NCBI GenBank assembly: GCA_964432875.1 | Contig: CAYSPJ010000002.1 | Span: forward strand, 57,368-121,367 | DNA: 64,000 nt | Source: JACJYE01 sp964432875 | GTDB taxonomy: Bacteria > Bacteroidota > Bacteroidia > Chitinophagales > Saprospiraceae | Direction of reading: 5' to 3' | Shown here: positions 33,575 through 41,569 of the stretch, piece by piece | How the letters are laid out: each line of letters begins with the position of its first letter | How positions within the stretch are numbered: position 1 is the first letter of the stretch | Translations under genes and position numbers: made by a program | The notes under the pieces: generated by a model | What the model was told of the DNA's origin: nothing | The model's database searches: none | Seen by the model: the letters and a program-made list of their open reading frames with translations, nothing else

Positions 33575-33622
33575 AAAAAGAGAAGCCGCTTCAGCATGAT
33601 GCTCGAAGCGGCTTCTCTTTTT
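33575..33622. terminator. Strong bidirectional terminator between susD and the SDR gene
   Basis: An 18-base arm (33575-33592) pairs perfectly with 33605-33622. The outer A5/T5 ends provide a T-run for both directions. The 12-base loop contains a small AGCAT/ATGCT palindrome. It serves both susD (plus) and the convergent folE-SDR unit (minus). Confidence 0.92.
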
Positions 33623-33640
33623 AACTTCATCCTGAAATGC

Positions 33641-34363
33641 TCAAATCGCCTGATGATTAAACGGCTGGATGACCATCTCTGACACCACGCCGGTGGTCGG
33701 CTGCTGGCAGAGGAACCATACGGCCCGCCCGGCCGCTTTAGCCGCGATGAACTTATCGCGGCTGACCTTCATATCGATTTCATCCCAGAAGGCGGAGTCT
33801 ACGCCTCCGAGGTAGAGGTTGGTGATGCGCACTTCGGTGCGCTTGAGCTCTTCGCGGATCGACTTGGTCAGGCCATCGAGGCCGTACTTCGAGGCAGCAT
33901 AAGCTGCTGCGCCAGCCATGGGCGTTTTACCAAGCACGCCAGGGATGTTGATGACCAGCCCCTTTTTGGCCGCTTTCATCGGTGGCAGGAAGGCTTTAAA
34001 AAGGTTGAAGGCTCCCTTCAGATTGGCGTCGATGACGCGGCTGAAGTCTTCATAGCTTAGGGTTTCCAGGGGCTTCAACAGGCCAATGCCCGCAGCGTTG
34101 ATCAAGATATCTAAAGCGCCGACCCGCTCATCGATGGCCTGAGCGACCCGCTCTACGTCGGTGGGCTGGGTAATATCCATCACGAAGATGTTTTCTGCCG
34201 GGATGTTGGCTTCGCGGGCAAGTTGCTCTAGCTTTTCCCGGTTCCTGCCAGCAATGAAGACTACAGCCTGGCTGCTCTTGATGAGCCGGGCTGCTTCGCC
34301 TCCAATACTGCCGCTAGCCCCGATAACTAGCACTTTTTTATTTGCGAGGATTTCTACAGACAT
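33641..34363 (-). CDS. SDR family oxidoreductase co-transcribed with folE
   Basis: A 240-residue SDR. The Rossmann motif is LVIGASGSIGGEAA, NNAG appears as LINAAG, and the active-site Tyr-x-x-x-Lys is intact (YAASK). The catalytic serine position, 13 residues before the Tyr, is Gly (motif INIPGVLGK instead of the usual NISS), so its mechanism may differ or rely on another hydroxyl. It starts 11 bases after the folE stop and is therefore almost certainly in the same operon. This suggests a role in pterin chemistry, such as a sepiapterin- or dihydropteridine-reductase-like step, but that is inference from context. Ordinary SDR roles remain possible. Confidence 0.8.
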   Translation of the reverse strand: MSVEILANKKVLVIGASGSIGGEAARLIKSSQAVVFIAGRNREKLEQLAREANIPAENIFVMDITQPTDVERVAQAIDERVGALDILINAAGIGLLKPLETLSYEDFSRVIDANLKGAFNLFKAFLPPMKAAKKGLVINIPGVLGKTPMAGAAAYAASKYGLDGLTKSIREELKRTEVRITNLYLGGVDSAFWDEIDMKVSRDKFIAAKAAGRAVWFLCQQPTTGVVSEMVIQPFNHQAI

Positions 34364-34374
34364 AAATAATTAGG

Positions 34375-35097
34375 TTAACGGATGGACTGGAGGAATTCCG
34401 CCCGTACATTTTCGTTGAGGAACTTGCCGGCGTATTCCGTGGTTACGGTGCTGCAGTGCTCGTGCTGCACGCCGCGCATCTCTACGCACATGTGCTTGGC
34501 ATCGATGTAAACGGCCACATCTTCCGTACCCAGTACCTGCTTTAGCTCATTGGCGATTTGCATGGTGAGGCGTTCTTGTACCTGCGGGCGGCGACCGTAA
34601 TGTTCGACGATGCGGTTGAGCTTGGATAGCCCGATGACGTTCCCATTGGCAATATAGCCGATGTGGACTACGCCATAGATGGGCAGGAAATGGTGCTCGC
34701 AGAAAGATTGCAGGCGGATGCCTTTTTCTACCAGCATTTGGCGATATTTGAACTTGTTTTCGAACAGCGAGATGCTGGGCTGGTTTTCAGGGTTCAACCC
34801 GCTGAAAATCTCCTTGACGAACATCTTGGCCACCCGGCGGGGCGTGCCGCGCAGGGAATCATCCTGGAGGTCAAGCCCCAGCACGTCCATGATTTCGTGG
34901 AAATGGGCTTCGATTTTTTGAATTTTTTCTTCGTCCGTCAGCTCGAAAGCATCGGGGCGCATCGGGGTGTCATAGGCAGTAGCCAGGTGTTGGGCGCCAA
35001 TTTCTTCGATGAGGGCATCAGTCTCGGCCCGCTGCCCCCGCGTTGAGCCATTGAGGCGCAGTGCGCTTTTATTGGCCACATAATTTGCATGCATCAT
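34375..35097 (-). CDS. folE: GTP cyclohydrolase I
   Basis: A 240-residue enzyme. The C-terminal 180 residues match FolE: DLQDDSLRGTPRRVAKMFVKEIF, the zinc ligands in CEHHFLPIYG and HEHCSTVTT, the pterin-binding IGLSKLNRIVEHYGRRPQVQE and VAVYIDAKHMCVEMRG. The start is placed at ATG 35097 (MMHANYV); an open frame continues upstream but without family likeness. It converts GTP to 7,8-dihydroneopterin triphosphate, the first step to folate, queuosine precursors and tetrahydrobiopterin. The downstream SDR 11 bases away forms an operon with it. It is divergent from a small lipoprotein gene. Confidence 0.95.
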   Translation of the reverse strand: MMHANYVANKSALRLNGSTRGQRAETDALIEEIGAQHLATAYDTPMRPDAFELTDEEKIQKIEAHFHEIMDVLGLDLQDDSLRGTPRRVAKMFVKEIFSGLNPENQPSISLFENKFKYRQMLVEKGIRLQSFCEHHFLPIYGVVHIGYIANGNVIGLSKLNRIVEHYGRRPQVQERLTMQIANELKQVLGTEDVAVYIDAKHMCVEMRGVQHEHCSTVTTEYAGKFLNENVRAEFLQSIR

Positions 35098-35202
35098 GAG
35101 GAATGTTTTGGAATTTTTTGTAAAATTTGCTCCCCGATATATGGGAAGCGCCTGCCTAACGCAGAAAGGCGGGCGATTGTTTAATAATTGATTTATTGAT
35201 TC

Positions 35203-35733
35203 ATGTACTGGATATCCAGCCGTTATATCTACTGTTTTTTTGCCTGCTTCACCATGGCCGTGCTGGCCAGCTGTGGCGGCGCGCCTGGCCAGGATGCCTT
35301 TGCCGATTGCCGCTATGGCGCCCCGGAGCCGATCTTTCACGCCAGCCTTCCTGCCGTTGCGCGGCACGATTTCCAGTTGCTCAAGGGGCAGGGTATAGAA
35401 CAGCTTGCTTTTAAAGACGGCCTGGAACTGGAGGTGCTGCAGTCTGGCTGCGAACATATCGAGCAGGAATTCCACTTCCGGCAGGCGGGCAAATTCCAAA
35501 AAGCCCCCTCTGATTTCTGGATAGATGAAGCGGCCCGGATTTTTAACCGCTTGGGCAGCCTGGGCCCGGAATATCTTTCCTATTACTCCTTAGCACAAGC
35601 CATAGACGAACAAGCTGGGCGCATCAGATTGGGCCAGGATATGGAGCTCCAACCCGGTTTTTTCTTCAAAATGGAACCTATATCGACAGCAGATGAAACG
35701 ACCTTGGTGGTTAGGCTGAGCGAACGCCCTTGA
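35203..35733 (+). CDS. Small lipoprotein, unknown function
   Basis: A 176-residue protein with a lipoprotein signal: a hydrophobic helix then VLASC (lipobox Cys near residue 24). The mature part contains further cysteines (DCRYGAP; LQSGCEHIEQEF) and alternates beta-strand and helix predictions, with no recognised domain. The gene stands alone, divergent from folE, and no terminator directly follows. Length, signal and codon use like its neighbours support a real gene; the function is unknown. Confidence 0.68.
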   Translation: MYWISSRYIYCFFACFTMAVLASCGGAPGQDAFADCRYGAPEPIFHASLPAVARHDFQLLKGQGIEQLAFKDGLELEVLQSGCEHIEQEFHFRQAGKFQKAPSDFWIDEAARIFNRLGSLGPEYLSYYSLAQAIDEQAGRIRLGQDMELQPGFFFKMEPISTADETTLVVRLSERP

Positions 35734-35769
35734 ATTGGAGCGGCAATAAACCGTAGAACCTAAAAAAAA

Positions 35770-35801
35770 TTTCAACTTGATTTTCAGTACCTTTAGCTTT
35801 G
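35770..35801 (+). promoter_or_regulatory. Upstream promoter of the 35.8-36.15 kb transcript
   Basis: TTTC (35770-35773), 20-base spacer, TAGCTTTG (35794-35801). The -7 box is perfect and the -33 has one mismatch. It would drive transcription into the gene-free region ending at the terminator at 36122-36153. Confidence 0.4.
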
Positions 35802-35916
35802 ACTGCCAGTATAAATTAAATAATTACAGTTGCGTTAAATACTATTGAACAGCATATTAATCAAATAAATTACAAGCTTCAACATCTTGCTATCCGACAA
35901 ATTGTCAGCGCTTTTT

Positions 35917-35948
35917 TTTGCCTGGCAGGGTATTTTAGCCTATCTTTA
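35917..35948 (+). promoter_or_regulatory. Promoter of the candidate structured RNA
   Basis: TTTG (35917-35920), 20-base spacer, TATCTTTA (35941-35948; 7 of 8). The predicted start near 35951-35955 coincides with the 5' end of an 8-base helix, which supports a defined RNA 5' end. Confidence 0.5.
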
Positions 35949-35950
35949 CC

Positions 35951-36153
35951 CCACAATAGCAAGAAAGCATTTCCACCTCTCCTCTGAACGGAACACTTTT
36001 CGGCAAAGCTGCGCGCCTTGCCTGATGTGTTTATTGTGGCAATGTTTCTGCCCCTTCGACATTCAGGTCCGGAATGCCAAAATTCGGACAGTAAAATATA
36101 AGTATCAGCAAGTTAGATGAGCTCCGCTACACTAGGTGGCGGGGTTTTTTTTT
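35951..36153 (+). ncRNA. Candidate ~200-nt structured non-coding RNA
   Basis: Within a 541-base stretch lacking a convincing gene (35734-36274), this segment has its own promoter, secondary structure and Rho-independent terminator. CCACAATA (35951-35958) pairs perfectly with TATTGTGG (36032-36039), closing an ~70-base internal region. GTCCGGAAT (36067-36075) pairs with ATTCGGAC (36082-36089) with one bulged G. A third hairpin with a T9 tail ends it. Size and layout would suit a 6S-like RNA or a small regulatory RNA, but I cannot assign a family. A 77-codon open frame (35887-36120) overlaps it and stops two bases before the terminator stem; its protein shows no motif, so I prefer RNA. Confidence 0.4.
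36122..36153 (+). terminator. Rho-independent terminator before lpd
   Basis: CTCCGCTAC (36122-36130) pairs with GTGGCGGGG (36136-36144), nine pairs including two G·T, loop ACTAG, followed by nine Ts. No recognised gene lies close upstream, which is the main hint for a non-coding transcript ending here. Confidence 0.8.
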
Positions 36154-36179
36154 GCCTTTGCACAAAGTGCTTATATTTG
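36151..36179 (+). promoter_or_regulatory. Promoter of lpd
   Basis: TTTG (36151-36154), 17-base spacer, TATATTTG (36172-36179). The -7 box is perfect. The -33 overlaps the T-run of the preceding terminator. The 5' UTR would be about 90 bases. Confidence 0.55.
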
Positions 36180-36274
36180 CAGCGGCATGCAGCGGCGAAC
36201 AAGAAGCTTCGCCGCGGTGTTGGGCATAAACTGGATAAGAAGCATTCAATCAAAATATAAAATCGAAACACAAC

Positions 36275-37675
36275 ATGGATAAGTTTGACCTTATTGTAAT
36301 AGGTAGCGGCCCCGGGGGGTATGTGGCAGCCATCAGAGCATCTCAACTCGGCATGAAAGTCGCTGTAGTAGAACGCGAGTCCCTGGGCGGCATTTGCCTG
36401 AATTGGGGCTGTATCCCTACCAAAGCCCTATTGAAAAGCGCTCAGGTTTTTGACTACATCCGCCATGCAGAGGATTACGGCATCAAAGTGAGCGGTGCTT
36501 CGGCAGATTTCGGCAGCATGGTCAAGCGCAGCCGGGGCGTTGCCGACGGCATGAGTAAGGGCATCAACTTCTTGTTCCGCAAAAATAAAATCACCGTGCT
36601 GGAAGGCGACGGCAAGCTGGCAGCTGGCAAAAAAGTAGTCGTTACCGATGGTCAAGGCAGTACTAAAGAATACAGTGCCGAGCATATCATCATCGCCACT
36701 GGCGGTCGGGCCAAGGAGCTGCCTAGTGTGCCCATTGACGGCACCAAAGTCATCGAATACCGCAAGGCAATGAGCCTGGAAAAGCAGCCAGAGACGATGG
36801 TCGTGGTCGGCGCCGGCGCTATCGGCGTCGAATTTGCCTATTTCTACAATTCCATCGGCACCAAAGTTACGGTAGTCGAGTTCCTGGAGCAAGGCTTGGT
36901 GCCGCGTGAAGACCCCGATGTTTCAAAAGAGCTGGCTAAAGTCTATAAGAAATACGGCATCAATGTAATGGGCAACACCTCGGTGGAGTCGGTGGATACC
37001 AAGGGCAAGGGCTGCAAAGTGACCGTCAAAGACCGGAAAAGCGGAAAGACTCAGGAAATCGCCTGCGATGTAGTGCTCTCGGCGGCGGGCGTCACCCCCA
37101 ATACAGAGAATATTGGGCTGGAAGCACTAAACATCAAAACCGACCGGGGGATGATTACGGTGGATGAATTCTACCGCACGAATGTGGCAGGCATTTACGC
37201 CATCGGCGATGTGGTGCCCGGGCCCGCTTTGGCTCATGTGGCCAGCGCGGAGGCCATTATCTGTGTAGAGAAAATCGCCGGCCACAAGCCCGAGCCGCTG
37301 GATTATAACAATATCCCTTCTTGTACCTACTGCTCGCCGGAGGTCGCTTCGGTGGGTTATACCGAACAAGCAGCCAAGGAAGCCGGCTATGAGCTGAAAG
37401 TGGGCAAGTTCCCCTTCTCCGCTTCGGGCAAGGCCAGCGCTGCCGGGGCCAAGGAAGGTTTCGTCAAAGTGATCTTCGACGCCAAATACGGTGAGTTCCT
37501 GGGCGCGCACATGATTGGCGCCAACGTCACCGAGATGATTGCGGAGGTAGTAGCGGCACGTAAGCTGGAGACGACCGGCCATGAGATCATCAAAACGGTA
37601 CACCCCCACCCCACTATGAGCGAAGCAGTGATGGAAGCCGCCGCCGCAGCTTATGGGGAGGTGATACATTTATAA
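36275..37675 (+). CDS. lpdA: Dihydrolipoyl dehydrogenase (E3)
   Basis: A 466-residue flavoprotein of normal length. FAD motif VIGSGPGGYVAAIRASQLG at the N-terminus; redox-active disulfide in GGICLNWGCIPTKALL; NAD-binding GAGAIGVEFAYFYNSIG; second FAD contact YAIGDVVPGPALAHVA; C-terminal dimer motif with the catalytic HPHPTMSEAVMEA. It reoxidises dihydrolipoamide in the pyruvate, 2-oxoglutarate or branched-chain dehydrogenase complexes, or the glycine cleavage system. No E1/E2 gene is adjacent, so the complex served is unknown. It is monocistronic with its own promoter and terminator. Confidence 0.95.
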   Translation: MDKFDLIVIGSGPGGYVAAIRASQLGMKVAVVERESLGGICLNWGCIPTKALLKSAQVFDYIRHAEDYGIKVSGASADFGSMVKRSRGVADGMSKGINFLFRKNKITVLEGDGKLAAGKKVVVTDGQGSTKEYSAEHIIIATGGRAKELPSVPIDGTKVIEYRKAMSLEKQPETMVVVGAGAIGVEFAYFYNSIGTKVTVVEFLEQGLVPREDPDVSKELAKVYKKYGINVMGNTSVESVDTKGKGCKVTVKDRKSGKTQEIACDVVLSAAGVTPNTENIGLEALNIKTDRGMITVDEFYRTNVAGIYAIGDVVPGPALAHVASAEAIICVEKIAGHKPEPLDYNNIPSCTYCSPEVASVGYTEQAAKEAGYELKVGKFPFSASGKASAAGAKEGFVKVIFDAKYGEFLGAHMIGANVTEMIAEVVAARKLETTGHEIIKTVHPHPTMSEAVMEAAAAAYGEVIHL

Positions 37676-37707
37676 GGGAAAGCGCCTAATGCGCTCAACT
37701 GCTAGCG

Positions 37708-37750
37708 AGCCTTGGCTGGGTATAGTAAACCAGCCAAGGCTTCGTGTTTT
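37708..37750 (+). terminator. Rho-independent terminator of lpd
   Basis: AGCCTTGGCTGG (37708-37719) pairs perfectly with CCAGCCAAGGCT (37730-37741) around a 10-base loop, followed by TCGTGTTTT, 30 bases after the lpd stop. Confidence 0.82.
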
Positions 37751-37838
37751 ATGACGTATCCTGAGTTATTATTGCCGCTAAATGTTGTGGTTAAACGATT
37801 TCCCGGGATGGATGCCGCTTTAATCATGAAAAGCCCGA

Positions 37839-39134
37839 TCAGCCCTGCGCCATCCCCACGCTCCTGATACCCTCGAATATACGCTGGATGAGGCGCTTGT
37901 CAAGGGTGATGATCGTAGCCTGGCCTGACATTTCACGGGTGGGTTCCAACTGCCGCCCGAGCGTAGTCGTCAAACCTTGGGGGAAGAGCACCTCGACTGT
38001 GATCTTGCCATCTATCGGCACCTGGCTTTTAGCTTTCACCTGGCCGATGACGGCCCCATATTCGGCAAAGGCATAGCTCTCTAGCTTGACGATCACTTTT
38101 TGACCGGGCTCAATTTTGACCGATTTGGCAGCTTCCAACTGGACGATCCCTCTTACCTCATGCTGTTTGAGCGGTACGACCACGCCAATCTCGCGGTTTT
38201 CTTCCAAAAACTGCTGTTCGCTGATGCTTTCCAGATCGAGGGATACGATGCCGTCAATGGGGGAGCTAATGATGAATTTTGCCTTCCATTCGCTCATGCT
38301 TTTTTGCAGGTTGCGGAAACTCTGCTGAAGGGCAGCGGCAGCTTCTGACTGGTTTTCCCGGGAGTTGGCACGCAGGCCACTCATCTCGCTGCGGATGCGG
38401 TCGATATCAAAGCCTCTGCTTTTGATGCTGCTTTCAATGCCCTCGCGGATGCGCTGTAGGCCCAATAATTCTTCCCGTGTGCGGTTGACGCGTTCTTCCG
38501 CCAGGAGGCTTTCCCGCCCCAACTGCTCTTCCCGGCGTAAGCGGGCTTCGACGCTTTCGATTTGGCGGTTGATGCTGTTTAGCCTATCCTGGTCACTGCC
38601 AGCCAAGCTTTGCAGCTTTTGGATCTCTTTTTGTTGCTGGCTCTGGTTCAGCCGGTCATAAGGGTTGGAAAGGAAGCGCTGGTAGTCGCTTTGTCGGCGG
38701 TAAAACTCAAATAGGCTGGTTTTCAAATCGCCCAATACGAGGTTGCCCGGCACTGAAAAGGCCAGGAGGGCCGAATCAGTAGGTTGCCGGACAGCCAAGA
38801 GGGCATCTTCAAGCGTAAGGGCATCCTCGATATTGGCATTATTTTCAAAGACAATCAGCACTTCGTTGGCTCTAACCCGCGATTCGTTCTGCACTCGGAT
38901 CAGCGCTATCCGCCCTTTGGTCGGTGTGACCAATCGTTTGGGCGGGTCCGTAGATACGACCCTGATATCGCCCTCGATCTTATCCGGATATTGTATCATG
39001 AAGCCGACATAGCCCAGGATGACGATGACGACCAGAGCCAGCAGGGTGCCAAACCTGGTCATCCAGCCGGGCGGCGTGCCCAGTATTTCCTGTACTTCTT
39101 CGCTTCTGAGTTCTATGTTGTCATGCTCTGCCAT
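37839..39134 (-). CDS. HlyD-family membrane fusion protein (type I secretion adaptor)
   Basis: A 431-residue adaptor: a short cytoplasmic tail, one membrane helix (LLALVVIVILGYVGFMI), the barrel/lipoyl half-motif (PTKGRIALIRVQNESRVRANE), a long coiled-coil hairpin (about 150-300; many Gln, Arg, Glu heptads), then the second lipoyl half (AKFIISSPIDGIVSL) and beta-barrel (VKIEPGQKVIVKLESY). It links an inner-membrane ABC exporter to an outer-membrane TolC-like channel. It lies 65 bases downstream of the C39-ABC gene on the same strand, so the two form one exporter operon. No TolC gene is in the window. Confidence 0.9.
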   Translation of the reverse strand: MAEHDNIELRSEEVQEILGTPPGWMTRFGTLLALVVIVILGYVGFMIQYPDKIEGDIRVVSTDPPKRLVTPTKGRIALIRVQNESRVRANEVLIVFENNANIEDALTLEDALLAVRQPTDSALLAFSVPGNLVLGDLKTSLFEFYRRQSDYQRFLSNPYDRLNQSQQQKEIQKLQSLAGSDQDRLNSINRQIESVEARLRREEQLGRESLLAEERVNRTREELLGLQRIREGIESSIKSRGFDIDRIRSEMSGLRANSRENQSEAAAALQQSFRNLQKSMSEWKAKFIISSPIDGIVSLDLESISEQQFLEENREIGVVVPLKQHEVRGIVQLEAAKSVKIEPGQKVIVKLESYAFAEYGAVIGQVKAKSQVPIDGKITVEVLFPQGLTTTLGRQLEPTREMSGQATIITLDKRLIQRIFEGIRSVGMAQG

Positions 39135-39199
39135 GTCCAGTTGTTTTGTGATTTGGTTGTTTGGACAAAAAATCAGCGGCTACAGCTCTTTCCTTCCCC

Positions 39200-41389
39200 T
39201 TAAGCGCCCAATTCCAACTGGTTGCGCACGAGCTGGTAGTAAGCGCCGCGCAGGTAAGTCAGCTCTTCGTGATTGCCCTGCTCGACAATCTCCCCGCTAT
39301 CCAGCACGATGATATTATCGGCATTCATCACGGTGCTCAGGCGGTGGGCGACGATGACGACCGTGCGGCCGTAGAAAAACTCTTCGAGGTTTTCCATGAT
39401 AACCATTTCGTTGTAGGCATCCAGGGCGTTGGTCGCTTCGTCGAAGAAGATGTACTCCGGGTTTTTGTAAACTGCACGGGCGATCAGCAGGCGTTGTTTC
39501 TGGCCCTGGCTCAAGCCCAGGCCATCTTGCCCGATTTTGGTATTGTAGCCGAGAGGTAAGGATTCGACAAAGCCCTGGATATTGGCCACTTTCACTGCCC
39601 GGAGCAGTTTCCTTTTGTCGATCATCTCATCGCCCAACGCGATGTTGCGGGCAATGGAATCGTAAAAGATGTAGCCATCTTGCATGACGACCCCGCATTT
39701 GCTGCGCCACAGGCGGCTATTGATGTTCGAGAGGTTGATCTCTCCCAGCCGTACGGCGCCTTCGGTGGGCAGGTAAAAATTCATGAGGAGCTTGAGTAGG
39801 GTCGTCTTGCCGCTGCCGCTGGCGCCGACTATAGCAGTAGTCTGCCCTTTGTAGATGCGCAAGTCGATATTGCGCAGTACGGCAGGAGACAAGGGGCCGT
39901 TGTAATGGAAAGTGACGTTTTCCAAGAGGAGGTCTCCAGATTCCGGAAGCAGGGTAATCTTCTCCTCGATGTTCTCTTCGTCTTCTCGGGTATGTATCTC
40001 GTTCATGCGCTCCAGGCTGATTTTGGCTTCCTGCATATCGCGCAGGAAATCAATCAGTTGAGCAAGGGGGCTATTGAGTTGGCCGATGATGTATTGAACG
40101 CCCAGCAGCATCCCTAGCGTCATCGTGCCATCAAGCACAGATTTAGCGACGATGAAGGTGATGAGCAGGTTTTTGGTTTCGTTGAAGAACGTAGCGCCGC
40201 CACGCTGTAGGTGCTCGATGCGCAGTGCGCTGATACCGGTGCGGAAAAGCCTGGCCTGTACGCGCTCCCAGGCCCACCGCTTCTGTTTTTCGGCATTGTG
40301 CAGCTTGATCTCCTGCATGCCGTTGATCAGTTCGATTAGCTTGCTTTGGTTTTCCGATGATTGATCGAAGCGTTTATAGTCGAGTTCGCGGCGCAGGCTC
40401 TGAAAAAAGAAGATCCAAATCAGATAGAGGATGGTACCCCCCATGAAAATGGCAAACACCAGCGGGCTCCACCAGAGCAACACCAGGGAAAAGGCGATGT
40501 AGTTGACAAAAGTAAAAACCGACATCAGGGAGGTGGAGGTCAGGAAGCGCTGCACCCGCTCATGATCGGCGATGCGCTGCATGAGATCCCCGCTGATTTT
40601 AGTATCAAAGAACTTGATGGGCAGCTTGGTCAGTTTAATCAGGAAATCGGAGATCAAACTGACATTGACCCGGATGCCGACGTGTAGCAATATCCAGCTC
40701 CGGAACTGTTCCACGGCAAGTTGGGTGGCAAAGAGCACGAGCTGCGCCAGCAGGATGATTTTAATAAAATTCAGATCGACGTTGCCGATACCCCTATCGA
40801 CGATGGCCTTGATGAGGAAGGGGAAGCACAACTGTATCACGGTGCCCAGCACCAGCCCGATGACCAGTTGGATCAGCAGCGCCCGATACTTTTGAAAGTA
40901 GGAAAACACATAGCCAAAGCCGGCTTTATTGACCCCTTTCTCTTCGCGTTCGTAAAATTCCGGCGTCGTCTCCAATAATAGAAGCACACCCTGCTCTTCG
41001 CCATTTTCCAGGTCGCTGGCCCAATTGTCAAGAAACTCTGCTTTGGTCAATTTGAAAAGCCCGACTGCGGGGTCGGCGATCCAGGCATGCGTAGGTGTGA
41101 CCCGATAGACGACGACGAAATGTTCCTGTTTCCAGTGGGCGATGCAAGGCAGGGGCAGGTCGCGGGCCAGGCGGCCATAGGTCGTTTTGACAGCCAGCGA
41201 TTGCAGGCCGATATGTTCGGCAGCATCGCTGATGCCCAGCAAAGAAACGCCTTGCTTACCCATGTAGGTGAGCTCGCGCAGGTATTCCAAGGAGTAATAC
41301 CTGCCCCAATGGCGCGAAATCATCCGCAAGCAGGTAGCCCCACAATCCATTGAGTCTAACTGGCGGTAAAATGGAAATTTCCTCAACAT
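39200..41389 (-). CDS. C39 peptidase-containing ABC exporter
   Basis: A 729-residue protein. The N-terminal C39 double-glycine peptidase (1-150) has its catalytic Cys16 (DCGATC), His90 (EHFVVVYRV) and Asp106 (IADPAVG) all present, so it should be active. The ABC transmembrane domain (about 165-440) precedes an ATPase with Walker A GASGSGKTTLLK, signature LSQGQKQRLLIARAV, Walker B EYIFFDEAT and the switch His (VAHRLST). Such exporters cut a GG-type leader and export the peptide (bacteriocin-like) through the HlyD partner encoded downstream. No GG-leader peptide gene was recognised nearby, so the cargo may be encoded elsewhere. Confidence 0.92.
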   Translation of the reverse strand: MLRKFPFYRQLDSMDCGATCLRMISRHWGRYYSLEYLRELTYMGKQGVSLLGISDAAEHIGLQSLAVKTTYGRLARDLPLPCIAHWKQEHFVVVYRVTPTHAWIADPAVGLFKLTKAEFLDNWASDLENGEEQGVLLLLETTPEFYEREEKGVNKAGFGYVFSYFQKYRALLIQLVIGLVLGTVIQLCFPFLIKAIVDRGIGNVDLNFIKIILLAQLVLFATQLAVEQFRSWILLHVGIRVNVSLISDFLIKLTKLPIKFFDTKISGDLMQRIADHERVQRFLTSTSLMSVFTFVNYIAFSLVLLWWSPLVFAIFMGGTILYLIWIFFFQSLRRELDYKRFDQSSENQSKLIELINGMQEIKLHNAEKQKRWAWERVQARLFRTGISALRIEHLQRGGATFFNETKNLLITFIVAKSVLDGTMTLGMLLGVQYIIGQLNSPLAQLIDFLRDMQEAKISLERMNEIHTREDEENIEEKITLLPESGDLLLENVTFHYNGPLSPAVLRNIDLRIYKGQTTAIVGASGSGKTTLLKLLMNFYLPTEGAVRLGEINLSNINSRLWRSKCGVVMQDGYIFYDSIARNIALGDEMIDKRKLLRAVKVANIQGFVESLPLGYNTKIGQDGLGLSQGQKQRLLIARAVYKNPEYIFFDEATNALDAYNEMVIMENLEEFFYGRTVVIVAHRLSTVMNADNIIVLDSGEIVEQGNHEELTYLRGAYYQLVRNQLELGA

Positions 41390-41569
41390 CTTTCCTAACT
41401 ATGGTTTGGCATCTTTGCCGTTGCCGTCAGTGCTTTTTTCTGAAACAGCCTAAAAACCCACGAAATATAAAGCCTTCGCTGCTTTTATAAAACTTTTGAC
41501 GCTGATTTCTTTCAAAACGGACAATTTTAAGCCCAAAATTCTTCATTCTGAACAAAGATAGGGAAAAAT

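Noticed and set aside
36066..36089. CAGGTCCGGAA resembles the conserved core of bacterial SRP RNA
   Set aside because: The SRP motif continues with GGAAGCAGCC and the pairing partner of helix 8; here neither follows, and the segment forms a different simple hairpin.
35887..36120. A 77-codon open frame upstream of lpd
   Set aside because: It has no recognisable motif, composition unlike neighbouring proteins (many Cys, Phe, Trp), and overlaps a promoter and RNA-like folds. Kept only as an alternative to the candidate RNA.
37676..37838. Short frames downstream of the peptide exporter genes as candidate GG-leader cargo
   Set aside because: The frames (about 40 codons) lack a GG cleavage site and a leader-like helix, and one overlaps the lpd terminator.
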